The notes under the pieces: model-generated
Database searches by the model: none
What the model was told of the DNA's origin: nothing
The model's input: the letters and a program-made list of their open reading frames with translations, nothing else
Part shown: one piece after another, positions 1 through 8,076 of the stretch
How the letters are laid out: every line of letters starts with the position of its first letter
Position numbering within the stretch: the stretch's first letter is position 1
From: Flavobacterium psychrophilum
Lineage (GTDB): Bacteria > Bacteroidota > Bacteroidia > Flavobacteriales > Flavobacteriaceae
DNA length: 11,420 bases
Assembly (NCBI GenBank): GCA_943325515.2
Contig: CALPPS020000077.1
Coordinates: 1 to 11,420, forward strand
Reading direction: 5' to 3'
Translations under genes and position numbers: made by a program

Positions 1-3000
1 TCTATGACTCCAACAGCTACTTATTCAGGAATATTTGTTTATAACAGTTGTGCAAATATTGGTGTTAGCTGTATTGCTGGTATAGCTAATTCAGGAACAA
101 ATGTTAGAGCATTTGATTTGCCAGTAACAGCAGGCACAACATATTATTTCGTTATTTCGACTTGGGCTACTCCACAGACAACGGCTTATACATTAACAAT
201 TCAAGTAGTAAATTGTCCACCACCAACAACTTTAAGTGCCAGTAATATGTCACTTACTTCGGCCCAATTATCTTGGGCAAATCCAGGAGGAGCCACCTCA
301 TGGGAGGTAGCAGTTCAAACTGCTGGATCGGCTATTCCTTCTGGTTCTGGAGATCTGGCGGGGACTAATACAAATTTTCTTGTTAGTGGTCTAACAACAG
401 GTACAGCTTATCAATATTATGTTAGAGCAGACTGCGGAAATGGTACCTTCAGCGCTTGGTCAGGGCCATTTCCATTTTCAACAACAATTTGCGCCCCTGT
501 AAATCAATGTAATTATACATTTACTATGACAGATTCATTTTCTGATGGTTGGAATGGTGGTATTATGCAAGTTCGACAAAACGGAATTGTTGTCGCAACA
601 CTCACAGGGCCTGCTACAGGCTCAGCTACTGTTTCTGTAGCTCTTTGTGATGGAGTACCTTTTGATTTATATTGGAGTAAAGCAGGATCTTTTCCAGATG
701 AAATAGGAGTTTCGATAAAAGAAGCATTAGCTCCACAGCAAACTATATTTACATATGCAGCCGGTACAGGAACACCATTAACTGTTTTATATTCTGATAT
801 TGCGATATGTACACCTCCTACTTGTCCAAGACCAACATTGGTATCATTTACGAATCATACACAGACGGGTGCAACAATTTCATGGATAGATACCAGTTCA
901 GCAACTCAATGGCAAATATTGGCGCTACCATGTGGTTCGCCAGCCCCTACTGCAAGCTCAACAGGTTATATAGATACAACAACTAATCCACACCCATTAA
1001 CAGGTTTGATACCTTTAACTTGTTACAATGTATATGTTAGAGCGGTTTGTTCCTCTTCAGATATTAGTTTTTGGTCTGTTCCAACTCAATTAATCCAGTT
1101 ACCTCCAAACTGTGTTGTCAATCCGGCGGCTTCAGATACTTGTGTTAATGCTCCATCGATTTGTAATTTAAATGGTTATTGCGGTAACACTTCTGCTGCT
1201 TATACTTCTACTTCAAACTGGAATCAATTAACAACTGAGTTTTGTGGAGTCGATGATAATGACTCTTTTATAACATTTGTAGCTTCGGCTTCAACCGTTT
1301 CATTAAATGTCTGGGTTACTTCTTCCCAAAACGGAGATGGAATTCAAATTATGATTTTTGGTGCTGCCACATGTGGAAGTGGACCTGTAACTAGTTATTC
1401 TTGTTATGATCAAATTCCTGCTAACGCTACTGCTTATCCAATCACAGCGACAGGGTTAACACCAGGAAATACATATTATGCTTTGATTGATGGATACGCA
1501 GGCGATGTTTGTGACTATATTATTGCGGTACCAAATAACGGTGGCATATCAACTCAAGTTGCTGTGACCACCACAAATACTAATTTATGTACTAGTGGAC
1601 AAGCTACATTAAACGCTGCTGGGGGTAATGGCGTTTATAATTGGACTGTAAGTCCAACTTCATCTGTATTAAGCGCTACAACTGGTTCTAGTGTCACGTT
1701 TACTCCAACTATAGCTGGAACCTATACTATTACTGCTACTTCAACTGACGGAAATTTATCTTGTCCACAAGCTTTAGTAGACTTTAAAACTATTGTAGTT
1801 ACTGATGCAGTAAATGCTACAATAGCTTACGGTGCTTCATCATATTGTACTAGTATAGCAGCTGTACAACCAGTTACGATAACTGGAGCAACAGGAGGAA
1901 CTTTTTCTGCCATACCTACTTCAGGATTAAGTATAGATGCAACTACAGGAACTATAAACCCAAGTTTAAGTACTTCTGGAAGTTATCAAGTATATTATAC
2001 TATACTTGCAAATGGTGGCTGCCCTGATTTTACAACAAGTACAATTGTTGAAATTATAGCAACACCTAATATTGTTCAGTCATCTGCAGTTTTAGCTTGT
2101 GACAGTTATACGCTGTTACCACTAAGTGTTGGAAATTATTTTACACAATCACAATTAGGAGGAGGAACAACTACTCCTTTAGATATAAATGTACCTCTTA
2201 CGACAAATCAGACTTTATATGTTTACGCAAATAATAATGGCTGTACGAATGAAAAATCATTCACTGTTACTATAAATGCATCTCCGATTCCAATTCTGAA
2301 TGTTATTCAACCAACTTGTGCGATTCCAACAGGAACAATTGAAGTTACTAGTCCCCTTAATGGGTCAGGAAGTGGTTTACCTGCAAACTTATTTATTTCT
2401 GAAGTGACTGATGCCGCAAATGGTTTAGGAGCTCTAACATATGTAGAAATATATAATGGAACAGGATCATCAGTTGATTTAAGTAATTATAAATTGAATA
2501 CTTACAATAACGGTTCAGCTACTGTAAATTCTTCTTGTGATAACACTTTATCAGGTATCATAAATAATAATAGTACTGTTGTTGTTGCTATAGGTTCTGC
2601 TTCTAATCAAGGGGGTATAACTCCAAATTTAGTTTTTTCTGGTTGTACAGGAATTAATGACAATGATAACATAAGGTTAACTAAAGTTGACACTGGTCAA
2701 GATATTGATTTATGGGGAGATACTGCAGATGTTAGTTTTACACCCTTAGGGCAAGCAGGTTACACTTACAGAAGATTGCCTACAGCTACAGTCCCAAGTC
2801 TTTCATGGAACCCTGCTGATTGGGTTATAATAGATGATGCTGCCACGGTTGTAGATTATTCTAACATTGGTCAACATACACTAAGCGCTAATAATTATGA
2901 ATATAGTTTGGATAATGGAACTTACCAATCAGGTACTACTTTTGCAGGAGTTGCTCCAGGAAATCATACCATTACGGTTCATGATTTAGTTACAGGTTGT

Positions 3001-4068
3001 TATTCAAATCCTGAACCAGTAACTATTAATTCTATAACATTAACTCCCACAGAACTAGGGTTTAGCTATACTTCTCCCGTTTGTATAAATAGCACGACTA
3101 ATCCAACACCAATAACCAATAGTGGTTTTACTAATGGAGGAGAATTTAGTGCAACACCAGCAGGGTTAAGCATTGACGCAAGTTCAGGATTAATTAATAT
3201 TACTAATTCTGAACCAGGTGCTTATACGGTATCTTATTTTGTAAATCCAAACAATTCAATTTGTTTGGCAGGAGGAACTTCAACAGCTTTAATAACTGTA
3301 AAATCAATGGTTACATTAGGGACAAACATTTCTTATGCTTCACCATTTTGTTTTGGCGGATCAAATCCACTTCCTAATACTTCTTCAAACGGATTTACTT
3401 CGGGAGGAATTTATTCTTCAACAACAGCGATAAGTCTTAACCCAAATACAGGAGAGATAGATCTTGTTAACAGTAGTGCAGGATCTCATCCTATTACCTA
3501 TACTGTAGTTGCCAACGCAGCTAATTGTGAGCTAACAACTCCAAGTACTACAACGGTTGTGATAACTGCGCCTGTACAAATAAATGTGGATAGCGGTTGT
3601 CAAAGTAATAATTACACACTTACAGCCTTACCTCTTGATAATTCATTTGACCCTGAAACTGCTACTTATACATGGAGCAATGGTTCTGGCCAAGTTGTTG
3701 GAACAAATGCGCAAAGCATTACTGTAACCGAAACAGGTTCTTATACAGTAACTGTAACAAGTAATGGTTGTTCAAGCGTTTCGTTACCAGTTTCTGTTGA
3801 CTCAATAAACTGTGTAATTCAAAAAGGAATTTCAGTTAATAATGATGGGAAGAATGATACTTTTGACTTATCAGGATTTAATGTTAAGAAATTGACAATC
3901 TTCAATAGATATGGTTTAAAAGTTTATGATAAAAATGATTACATCAATGAATGGGGTGGTCAATCTAGCTCAGGGGATGAACTTCCTGATGGAACCTATT
4001 ATTATGTTATTGCCCGTGATAATGGTCAAAATAAATCAGGATGGATATACATCAACAGAGCACAATAA
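1..4068 (+). CDS. Giant multidomain T9SS-secreted surface protein, type B sorting domain (5' partial)
   Basis: The frame is open from base 1, so the N-terminus and signal peptide lie upstream; at least 1,355 residues are present. Numbering from the first Met (base 4), I see a fibronectin type III domain (about 72-160), a beta-sandwich with a DSFSDGWNGG motif (about 168-272), a second FN3 (about 274-367), and a Cys-rich jelly-roll/PPC-like domain (about 372-515). Ig/PKD-like repeats follow, then a lamin-tail-like domain (about 795-945, starting LFISEVTDAANG with VEIYNGTGSSVDLSNYKL), then more Ig-like repeats. The last 83 residues (from about 1272: KGISVNNDGKNDTFDL, LTIFNRYGLKVY, LPDGTYYYVI) are the gliding-motility-associated type B C-terminal domain, a T9SS export and surface-retention signal. 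Strong Thr/Ser/Asn/Gly bias and scattered Cys suit an extracellular adhesin. The ligand is unknown, and no catalytic motif was recognised. It sits 38 nt upstream of a PorP/SprF gene, as in SprB-SprF pairs. Confidence 0.9.
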   Translation, partial: SMTPTATYSGIFVYNSCANIGVSCIAGIANSGTNVRAFDLPVTAGTTYYFVISTWATPQTTAYTLTIQVVNCPPPTTLSASNMSLTSAQLSWANPGGATSWEVAVQTAGSAIPSGSGDLAGTNTNFLVSGLTTGTAYQYYVRADCGNGTFSAWSGPFPFSTTICAPVNQCNYTFTMTDSFSDGWNGGIMQVRQNGIVVATLTGPATGSATVSVALCDGVPFDLYWSKAGSFPDEIGVSIKEALAPQQTIFTYAAGTGTPLTVLYSDIAICTPPTCPRPTLVSFTNHTQTGATISWIDTSSATQWQILALPCGSPAPTASSTGYIDTTTNPHPLTGLIPLTCYNVYVRAVCSSSDISFWSVPTQLIQLPPNCVVNPAASDTCVNAPSICNLNGYCGNTSAAYTSTSNWNQLTTEFCGVDDNDSFITFVASASTVSLNVWVTSSQNGDGIQIMIFGAATCGSGPVTSYSCYDQIPANATAYPITATGLTPGNTYYALIDGYAGDVCDYIIAVPNNGGISTQVAVTTTNTNLCTSGQATLNAAGGNGVYNWTVSPTSSVLSATTGSSVTFTPTIAGTYTITATSTDGNLSCPQALVDFKTIVVTDAVNATIAYGASSYCTSIAAVQPVTITGATGGTFSAIPTSGLSIDATTGTINPSLSTSGSYQVYYTILANGGCPDFTTSTIVEIIATPNIVQSSAVLACDSYTLLPLSVGNYFTQSQLGGGTTTPLDINVPLTTNQTLYVYANNNGCTNEKSFTVTINASPIPILNVIQPTCAIPTGTIEVTSPLNGSGSGLPANLFISEVTDAANGLGALTYVEIYNGTGSSVDLSNYKLNTYNNGSATVNSSCDNTLSGIINNNSTVVVAIGSASNQGGITPNLVFSGCTGINDNDNIRLTKVDTGQDIDLWGDTADVSFTPLGQAGYTYRRLPTATVPSLSWNPADWVIIDDAATVVDYSNIGQHTLSANNYEYSLDNGTYQSGTTFAGVAPGNHTITVHDLVTGCYSNPEPVTINSITLTPTELGFSYTSPVCINSTTNPTPITNSGFTNGGEFSATPAGLSIDASSGLINITNSEPGAYTVSYFVNPNNSICLAGGTSTALITVKSMVTLGTNISYASPFCFGGSNPLPNTSSNGFTSGGIYSSTTAISLNPNTGEIDLVNSSAGSHPITYTVVANAANCELTTPSTTTVVITAPVQINVDSGCQSNNYTLTALPLDNSFDPETATYTWSNGSGQVVGTNAQSITVTETGSYTVTVTSNGCSSVSLPVSVDSINCVIQKGISVNNDGKNDTFDLSGFNVKKLTIFNRYGLKVYDKNDYINEWGGQSSSGDELPDGTYYYVIARDNGQNKSGWIYINRAQ

Positions 4069-4106
4069 GACACTATCAATTTGCAATTAAAATAAAACAA
4101 AACAAA

Positions 4107-5027
4107 ATGAAGAAACTATATTTCATTGCCATATTAGCTTTATCGATACTTACGAAGGTAGAAGCGCAGCAAGACCCAAATTATACGCAGTACATGTACA
4201 ATATGGGTGTCATTAATCCGGCCTATGCTGGCTCAAAAGAGAGCTTATCAGGAGGATTTTTATATAGAAAACAATGGGTAGAGATAGAAGATGCCCCAAC
4301 AACAGGAACCTTTTTTATTCACAGTCCTGTGGGAAGAAATGTTGGTTTAGGACTTTCTGTAATTTCAGATAAGATTGGACCTGTAGAAGAGAATAATTTT
4401 TATGGAGATTTCTCCTATACTCTAAACTTAGGAGGTGAAAATAGATTAGCCTTTGGTTTAAAAGCGGGTTTAACCATGCATAAAATTGATTTCAATACTA
4501 TTTATTCAACCTTGCCAAATGTAAACGATGGTGTTTTTGGAGGAGCTAATCCTAGCGCATCATTTTTAAATGTTGGGTCTGGAGTTTTCTATTATACGGA
4601 TAAATATTATGTGGCTTTTTCTGTTCCCAATATGTTAAAAACAAAATATTTAGATTTTGATGGAAGAAAATATGGAACAGAAGTGTTGCATTATTTCTTA
4701 ACTGGAGGATATGTATTTGATTTGAATCCAAATTTAAAATTCAAACCCTTTGCCATGATAAAATCATCATTGAATGCGCCAACCTCTGTTGATGTTTCAA
4801 CTAACTTTATGTTGTATGATAAATTAGAATTAGGAGCAACCTATAGATTACAAGATTCCTTTGGAGCCATGGTAAATTTTGCTGTCACTCCAAGTTTAAG
4901 AATAGGTTATGCATACGACCATATTATTTCAGATTTGAATGTAGTAACACCAGCTTCACACGAGGTAATGCTGTTATTCGATTTGAATTTCCCGAAAAAA
5001 GTATCACGTTCACCAAGATATTTCTAA
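4107..5027 (+). CDS. PorP/SprF family type IX secretion system outer membrane protein
   Basis: The protein has 306 aa. The start at 4107 (MKKLYFIAILALS) gives a proper signal peptide ending VEA before QQDPNYTQYMYN. An in-frame ATG at 4041 would add 22 polar residues before the signal peptide and overlap the upstream gene, so it is rejected. The family signature is clear: the mature N-terminus QQDPnYtQYMyNmgviNPAYAGS, then alternating amphipathic beta-strands consistent with an outer-membrane barrel, and a C-terminus ending SPRYF. Family knowledge: PorP/SprF proteins are outer-membrane partners of T9SS. In Flavobacterium johnsoniae SprF is needed for secretion of the adhesin SprB, and SprF-like proteins are paired with type B sorting-domain cargo. 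Lying between such a cargo gene and an OmpA-type gene, this is probably the dedicated partner of the adhesin upstream, not the core T9SS PorP; that assignment is inference. Confidence 0.93.
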   Translation: MKKLYFIAILALSILTKVEAQQDPNYTQYMYNMGVINPAYAGSKESLSGGFLYRKQWVEIEDAPTTGTFFIHSPVGRNVGLGLSVISDKIGPVEENNFYGDFSYTLNLGGENRLAFGLKAGLTMHKIDFNTIYSTLPNVNDGVFGGANPSASFLNVGSGVFYYTDKYYVAFSVPNMLKTKYLDFDGRKYGTEVLHYFLTGGYVFDLNPNLKFKPFAMIKSSLNAPTSVDVSTNFMLYDKLELGATYRLQDSFGAMVNFAVTPSLRIGYAYDHIISDLNVVTPASHEVMLLFDLNFPKKVSRSPRYF

Positions 5028-5047
5028 CCTATTAAGAAACCTAAAAA

Positions 5048-6913
5048 ATGAAAAATCTATATATAGCAATTAGTTTCGTAGCCATTAGTTTTACTGTCTC
5101 GGCGCAAAACAAAGACACGAAAGCAGCCGACAAATTATTCGACAGATATGAATATATTGATGCCGCAAAAGCTTACCTAAAACTTATTGAGAATGGAAAA
5201 TCTTCTGATTATGTTTATAAGCAATTAGCAGATAGTTACTATAACATGTTCAATTCAAAAGAAGCCGTAAAATGGTATTCAAAAGCGACAGAAACTAGTC
5301 AAGACGCAGAAACCTATTATCATTACGCTCAAATGTTAAAAGCCAACGGAAAATACGAAGAAGCGAACAAACAAATGCAAAAATTTGCTACAGCAGCACC
5401 AAATGATAACCGTGCTAAAGCTTTCAAAGAAAACCCAAATTACATTCCTAGATTGTTTGACAAAGCAAAACAGTATAATGTAAAATCTTCAGATATTAGC
5501 AGTGATAAATCAGAATTTGGGGCAGTACTTTATAATAATTCATTATATTTTGCTAGTGCCAGAAATGGTGCCCGAAAAAACTACGGTTGGACCGATGAAC
5601 CTTTCTTAGATATATACAAAGCAGATTATAACTCTGATGGCACTATAACCAACGCTATGGAAGTTACTGATTTAAATTCAAAATGGCATGATGGCCCAGT
5701 GACCCTAAGTACTGATGGGAAAACTATCTATTTTGCTAGTGAGAGTTTCAAAGAAAAAATATCAGAGAAAGACAAAAAAGCTAACGCCAAATTTGGTCAA
5801 GTTTATCTTTTTAAAGCAACGAGAGAAAGTGATAAATGGAATGATATTAAAGCTTTACCTTTTAATGATAAAACTTTTTCAAACAGCAATCCAAGTTTAA
5901 GTCGTGATGGTAAAACATTATATTTTTCATCAAATAGACCATCAAGCATAGGAGGGACAGATATTTGGAAAGTAAGTATAAATGCCGACGGGACCTATGG
6001 AGAACCTCAAAATTTAGGTGTAAAAGTAAATACAGAAGGCAATGAGAGTTTCCCTTTTATTGCTGATGACAACAAAACATTATTCTTTGCCTCAAGCGGA
6101 AGACAAGGTTTTGGAGGATTAGATGTTTACCAAATTGATTTGACTAAAGGCGAAGCTTCTAACTTGGGCAAACCTGTCAATTCAGAAAAAGATGATTTTG
6201 CTTTCACATTTAACGGAAGTAAAAAAGTTGGGTTCTTATCTAGTAACAGAAATGGGAACGACGATATCTTTGCTATAACTCCTATTTGTGGAGTTGATGT
6301 TTCTATAGTGGTAACTAATGCAAAAACTGGCGAAATCTTAGCTAATGCTAGCGTAGCCATTTTAGATGACAAAAAGAATGTCATTGCTAAAGAAACGTCA
6401 AACGAAAAAGGGGAAGTGAAATACATGGTAGAGTGTGACAGAGCTTATGTGGTGCAAGCTTCAAAAGATGGTTTTGAAAGCAATACTTTTGCAGTAACTA
6501 AAAGTAAAGGAACAACAACAAAAGTGGATGCTGCATTACAACCAATAGATGTTATTGTTACCGAAACAGAGGTTATCTTAAAACCTATTTATTTTGAATT
6601 TGACAAGAGCAACATCACGCAAGAAGGCGCTTTTGAGTTGGATAAATTAGTTCAAGTAATGAAAAATAATGATAGAATGGTCATTTTTGCTAAATCGCAT
6701 ACGGATAACAGAGGAAGTGATCAATACAACTTATCATTATCTGACAGAAGAGCAAAGTCTACCGTTCAGTACATTATTTCTAAAGGCATAGAAGCTAGCA
6801 GAATTTCTGGAAAAGGAATTGGAGAATTAGAACCAAAAGTAGATTGTGGCGAAGCTTGTACTGATGAGCAATATGCCCAAAACAGACGTTCAGAGTTCTT
6901 GATTGTGAAGTAA
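5048..6913 (+). CDS. PorE-like TPR / PD40 beta-propeller / OmpA family protein
   Basis: The protein has 621 aa and begins 20 nt after the PorP/SprF gene. A signal peptide (1-19, ending VSA before Q20) is followed by TPR-like helices (about 24-120). A WD40/PD40-type propeller spans about 150-410, with repeats such as GPVTLSTDGKTIYFAS, NPSLSRDGKTLYFSSNRP and FPFIADDNKTLFFASS. A carboxypeptidase-regulatory-like beta-sandwich (about 416-500) follows, and an OmpA C-terminal peptidoglycan-binding domain (about 507-621) has FEFDKSNI, HTDNRGSDQYNLSLSDRRA and QNRRSEF. D553 and R568 match the diaminopimelate-binding Asp and Arg of OmpA (D271/R286 in E. coli). C600 and C604 may form a disulfide. No lipobox is present. 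The domain order equals that of PorE of Porphyromonas gingivalis, a T9SS-associated protein that binds peptidoglycan. Here it probably anchors the adhesin/SprF assembly to the cell wall. It is the last gene before a terminator. Confidence 0.92.
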   Translation: MKNLYIAISFVAISFTVSAQNKDTKAADKLFDRYEYIDAAKAYLKLIENGKSSDYVYKQLADSYYNMFNSKEAVKWYSKATETSQDAETYYHYAQMLKANGKYEEANKQMQKFATAAPNDNRAKAFKENPNYIPRLFDKAKQYNVKSSDISSDKSEFGAVLYNNSLYFASARNGARKNYGWTDEPFLDIYKADYNSDGTITNAMEVTDLNSKWHDGPVTLSTDGKTIYFASESFKEKISEKDKKANAKFGQVYLFKATRESDKWNDIKALPFNDKTFSNSNPSLSRDGKTLYFSSNRPSSIGGTDIWKVSINADGTYGEPQNLGVKVNTEGNESFPFIADDNKTLFFASSGRQGFGGLDVYQIDLTKGEASNLGKPVNSEKDDFAFTFNGSKKVGFLSSNRNGNDDIFAITPICGVDVSIVVTNAKTGEILANASVAILDDKKNVIAKETSNEKGEVKYMVECDRAYVVQASKDGFESNTFAVTKSKGTTTKVDAALQPIDVIVTETEVILKPIYFEFDKSNITQEGAFELDKLVQVMKNNDRMVIFAKSHTDNRGSDQYNLSLSDRRAKSTVQYIISKGIEASRISGKGIGELEPKVDCGEACTDEQYAQNRRSEFLIVK

Positions 6914-6933
6914 TAATCAAGAAAATTAATACT

Positions 6934-6964
6934 AAAGCCCCTTTCTTGGGGCTTTTTGTTTTTT
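6934..6964 (+). terminator. Rho-independent terminator of the adhesin-sprF-ompA operon
   Basis: An 8-bp perfect stem AAAGCCCC / GGGGCTTT (6934-6941 with 6948-6955) encloses a TTTCTT loop and runs into a T-rich tail, TTTGTTTTTT. It begins 20 nt after the OmpA-family stop codon, so it ends the three-gene transcript. The AAA at the 5' foot could also let it act weakly on the opposite strand. Confidence 0.9.
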
Positions 6965-7020
6965 AAGAATATAAAATTCTGAATTAATACGGTTCAAACT
7001 TATATAAATAGTTCTGCTTA

Positions 7021-7052
7021 GAATACTGTCTAACTTTTTGGGGCATGTTCAT
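7021..7052. mobile_element. Solitary IS3-family-like terminal inverted repeat (remnant)
   Basis: Read on the - strand from 7052, the sequence begins TGAACATGCCCCAAAAAG and continues TTAGACAGTATTC. A TG terminus, then CCCCAAAAAGTT and a GACAG block is the usual look of IS3/IS150-group ends (IS150 begins TGTACTGACCCCAAAAAGTT). The element body would lie to the left, but only about 55 bases separate this from the operon terminator, and no transposase or second end was found. It is therefore a fossil or a lone end. The outermost 11 bases (7042-7052) are shared with the second copy of the 61-bp repeat. The assignment is from memory of family ends. Confidence 0.45.
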
Positions 7053-7102
7053 AATGAGTGGTTTTCGATAAACTATTTTAAAGTAAATTTATTCTTTGAT
7101 AA
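7042..7102 (+). repeat. 61-bp direct repeat, copy 1
   Basis: The 61 bases are identical to 9288-9348, in the same orientation, starting GGCATGTTCATAATGAGTGG and ending TTCTTTGATAA. One mismatch follows (G against A) and then AC in both copies. The copies start 2,246 bp apart and bracket the only - strand genes of the window. Copy 1 begins inside the IS3-like end. Confidence 0.95.
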
Positions 7103-7167
7103 GACAGAGGAAGCCAAAACTGCTTTTTTTACTTTTTTCATAATTTTTTTAAGAAAATAATAATTTA

Positions 7168-7632
7168 TTATTTTGACCAAGACGTTTTTCCATTTATTTC
7201 TTTGATGCTTATAATCTTGTCAGAGTAAAAGATTGCTGTGTCAATTTCTTTAACTTTTAATTTTATAACAATTTTTTTACCCCGACTATTTAAATCATTT
7301 AAAGTATAAGTTTTCAATTTTTGATATTCTTTTTGATTCAAAAATATTACTCTTAGCTCATTATTCTTCATTTTTATTGTAATATTTGGAGAAGCTAGCA
7401 GATTGTTTTTTTCTAACTTTTCAAGATATACATAAAGCCTTAATTCGTCGTGATTTTTAGATTCGGATAGTTTGCCTATGTCACTTTTCATTTTACTAAA
7501 TTGTTCTTTATTAAGTCCCTCATTAGGTAAAAAGTTGACTAATTTAAAATATAATTCACCATTTATGATTTCATTCTTAGTATTGCAAGAGAGCATAGTA
7601 CTGAATAGGATCAAAAAAAATAGTTTTTTCAT
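7168..7632 (-). CDS. Hypothetical lipoprotein, 154 aa
   Basis: The N-terminus is a lipoprotein signal: basic MKK, a hydrophobic core, and MLSC with C16 as the probable lipid-bearing cysteine, followed by NTKNE. The mature part is Lys/Glu-rich and shows alternating beta-strand and helix character: GELYFKLVNF near the start, a charged helix around residues 41-75, then NITIKMKNNELRVIFLNQKEY, a KKIVIKLKVKEI strand, and YSDKIISIKEINGKTSW at the end. I do not recognise a named family. The layout resembles short, poorly characterised lipoproteins common in Flavobacteriia, often near accessory loci. The ATG at 7630-7632 is chosen because it gives the signal peptide directly; the leader is AT-rich without a Shine-Dalgarno site. 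It is on the opposite strand to the flanking operons and lies within the direct repeats. Function is unknown. Confidence 0.75.
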   Translation of the reverse strand: MKKLFFLILFSTMLSCNTKNEIINGELYFKLVNFLPNEGLNKEQFSKMKSDIGKLSESKNHDELRLYVYLEKLEKNNLLASPNITIKMKNNELRVIFLNQKEYQKLKTYTLNDLNSRGKKIVIKLKVKEIDTAIFYSDKIISIKEINGKTSWSK

Positions 7633-7648
7633 AAGATATAGTTAATTA

Positions 7649-7773
7649 CCCCCCGCTACCGCACGAATCCTTTCGTGTGGTTGTATTATTACACCTACTC
7701 TTTGTTACAGTTTTCGGTTGCCCTGTTATTGTATTCCGTTACCACGCGAAAGGATTCGCGCGGGAGCGGGGGG
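7649..7773. repeat. GC-rich nested palindromic element (REP/MITE-like)
   Basis: Two 32-base arms, 7649-7680 and 7742-7773, are inverted copies matching at 29 of 32 positions, separated by 61 bases of AT-rich spacer. Each arm is itself a hairpin: CACGAA-TCCT-TTCGTG on the left and CGCGAA-AGGA-TTCGCG on the right. The outer ends are runs of C and G (CCCCCCGCT on the left, AGCGGGGGG on the right). The GC content stands out sharply from the AT-rich surroundings. It looks like an intergenic repeat of the kind dispersed in Flavobacterium genomes. It lies between the 154-aa lipoprotein gene and the 57-aa gene, where it could limit read-through, but no T-tract follows either hairpin. Confidence 0.85.
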
Positions 7774-7889
7774 GGCCAAAAACTGCTTTAAATCTATTCT
7801 TCTTCAAACGTCAAGCTTTCTTCTTTATGGAATTTTAGATTTCAATTTATTCATAAATTTTAATATTTAAAGCAAGAAAAACTGTCATA
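7774..7889. other. AT-rich spacer, no gene seen
   Basis: These 116 bases lie between the palindromic element and the stop of the 57-aa gene. Only a 13-codon reading frame was found on the - strand, which is not credible. No terminator-like hairpin was recognised. Confidence 0.6.
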
Positions 7890-8063
7890 TTATATTTCAT
7901 AGACTTTATCTATGAGTAAGCATAAAAAGAGAATTGAAAGCAGGAAATAATATTTCAATTCTACTTTTCTACTTTCAATATGATTAATTTTATAAACTTT
8001 GTACAATTGATAAATTGAATAGATAAAACCAAATGAAAATAAAATTATTTTAAATGTTTTCAT
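7890..8063 (-). CDS. Small two-helix membrane protein, 57 aa (possible immunity/partner protein)
   Basis: This short frame begins MKTFKIILFSFGFIYSIYQL and ends LLIDKVYEI. Two hydrophobic segments, about residues 5-22 (aromatic-rich) and 38-51 (YYFLLSILFLCLL), flank a charged loop, INHIESRKVELK. The size and two-helix hairpin suit a small inner-membrane protein. It starts 13 nt after the stop of the 232-aa lipoprotein gene on the same strand, so the two are probably co-transcribed and translationally close. No family is recognised. Small two-helix proteins immediately downstream of secreted peptides are often bacteriocin immunity proteins; that role is inference from position and size. It might also be a fortuitous frame, but the two clean hydrophobic segments and the tight spacing argue for a real gene. 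Confidence 0.6.
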   Translation of the reverse strand: MKTFKIILFSFGFIYSIYQLYKVYKINHIESRKVELKYYFLLSILFLCLLIDKVYEI

Positions 8064-8076
8064 AAGTTAATAGAAT

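Noticed and set aside
4041..4106. Upstream in-frame ATG for the PorP/SprF gene
   Set aside because: It would put 22 polar residues before an obvious signal peptide and overlap the adhesin gene; the ATG at 4107 gives the family's normal N-terminus.
5715..5900. 61-codon + strand frame inside the OmpA-type gene
   Set aside because: It is an out-of-frame shadow of a well-supported gene, with Lys/Ile/Leu-rich composition and no domain.
6127..6426. 99-codon - strand frame opposite the OmpA-type gene
   Set aside because: It is antisense to conserved propeller and beta-sandwich coding sequence, with no leader or recognisable domain.
7016..7160. Frame reading through repeat copy 1 (HVHNEWFSINYFKVN...) as a transposase tail
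   Set aside because: It reads across the IS end into flanking sequence and has no start; the same reading in copy 2 diverges at once, so it is more likely chance.
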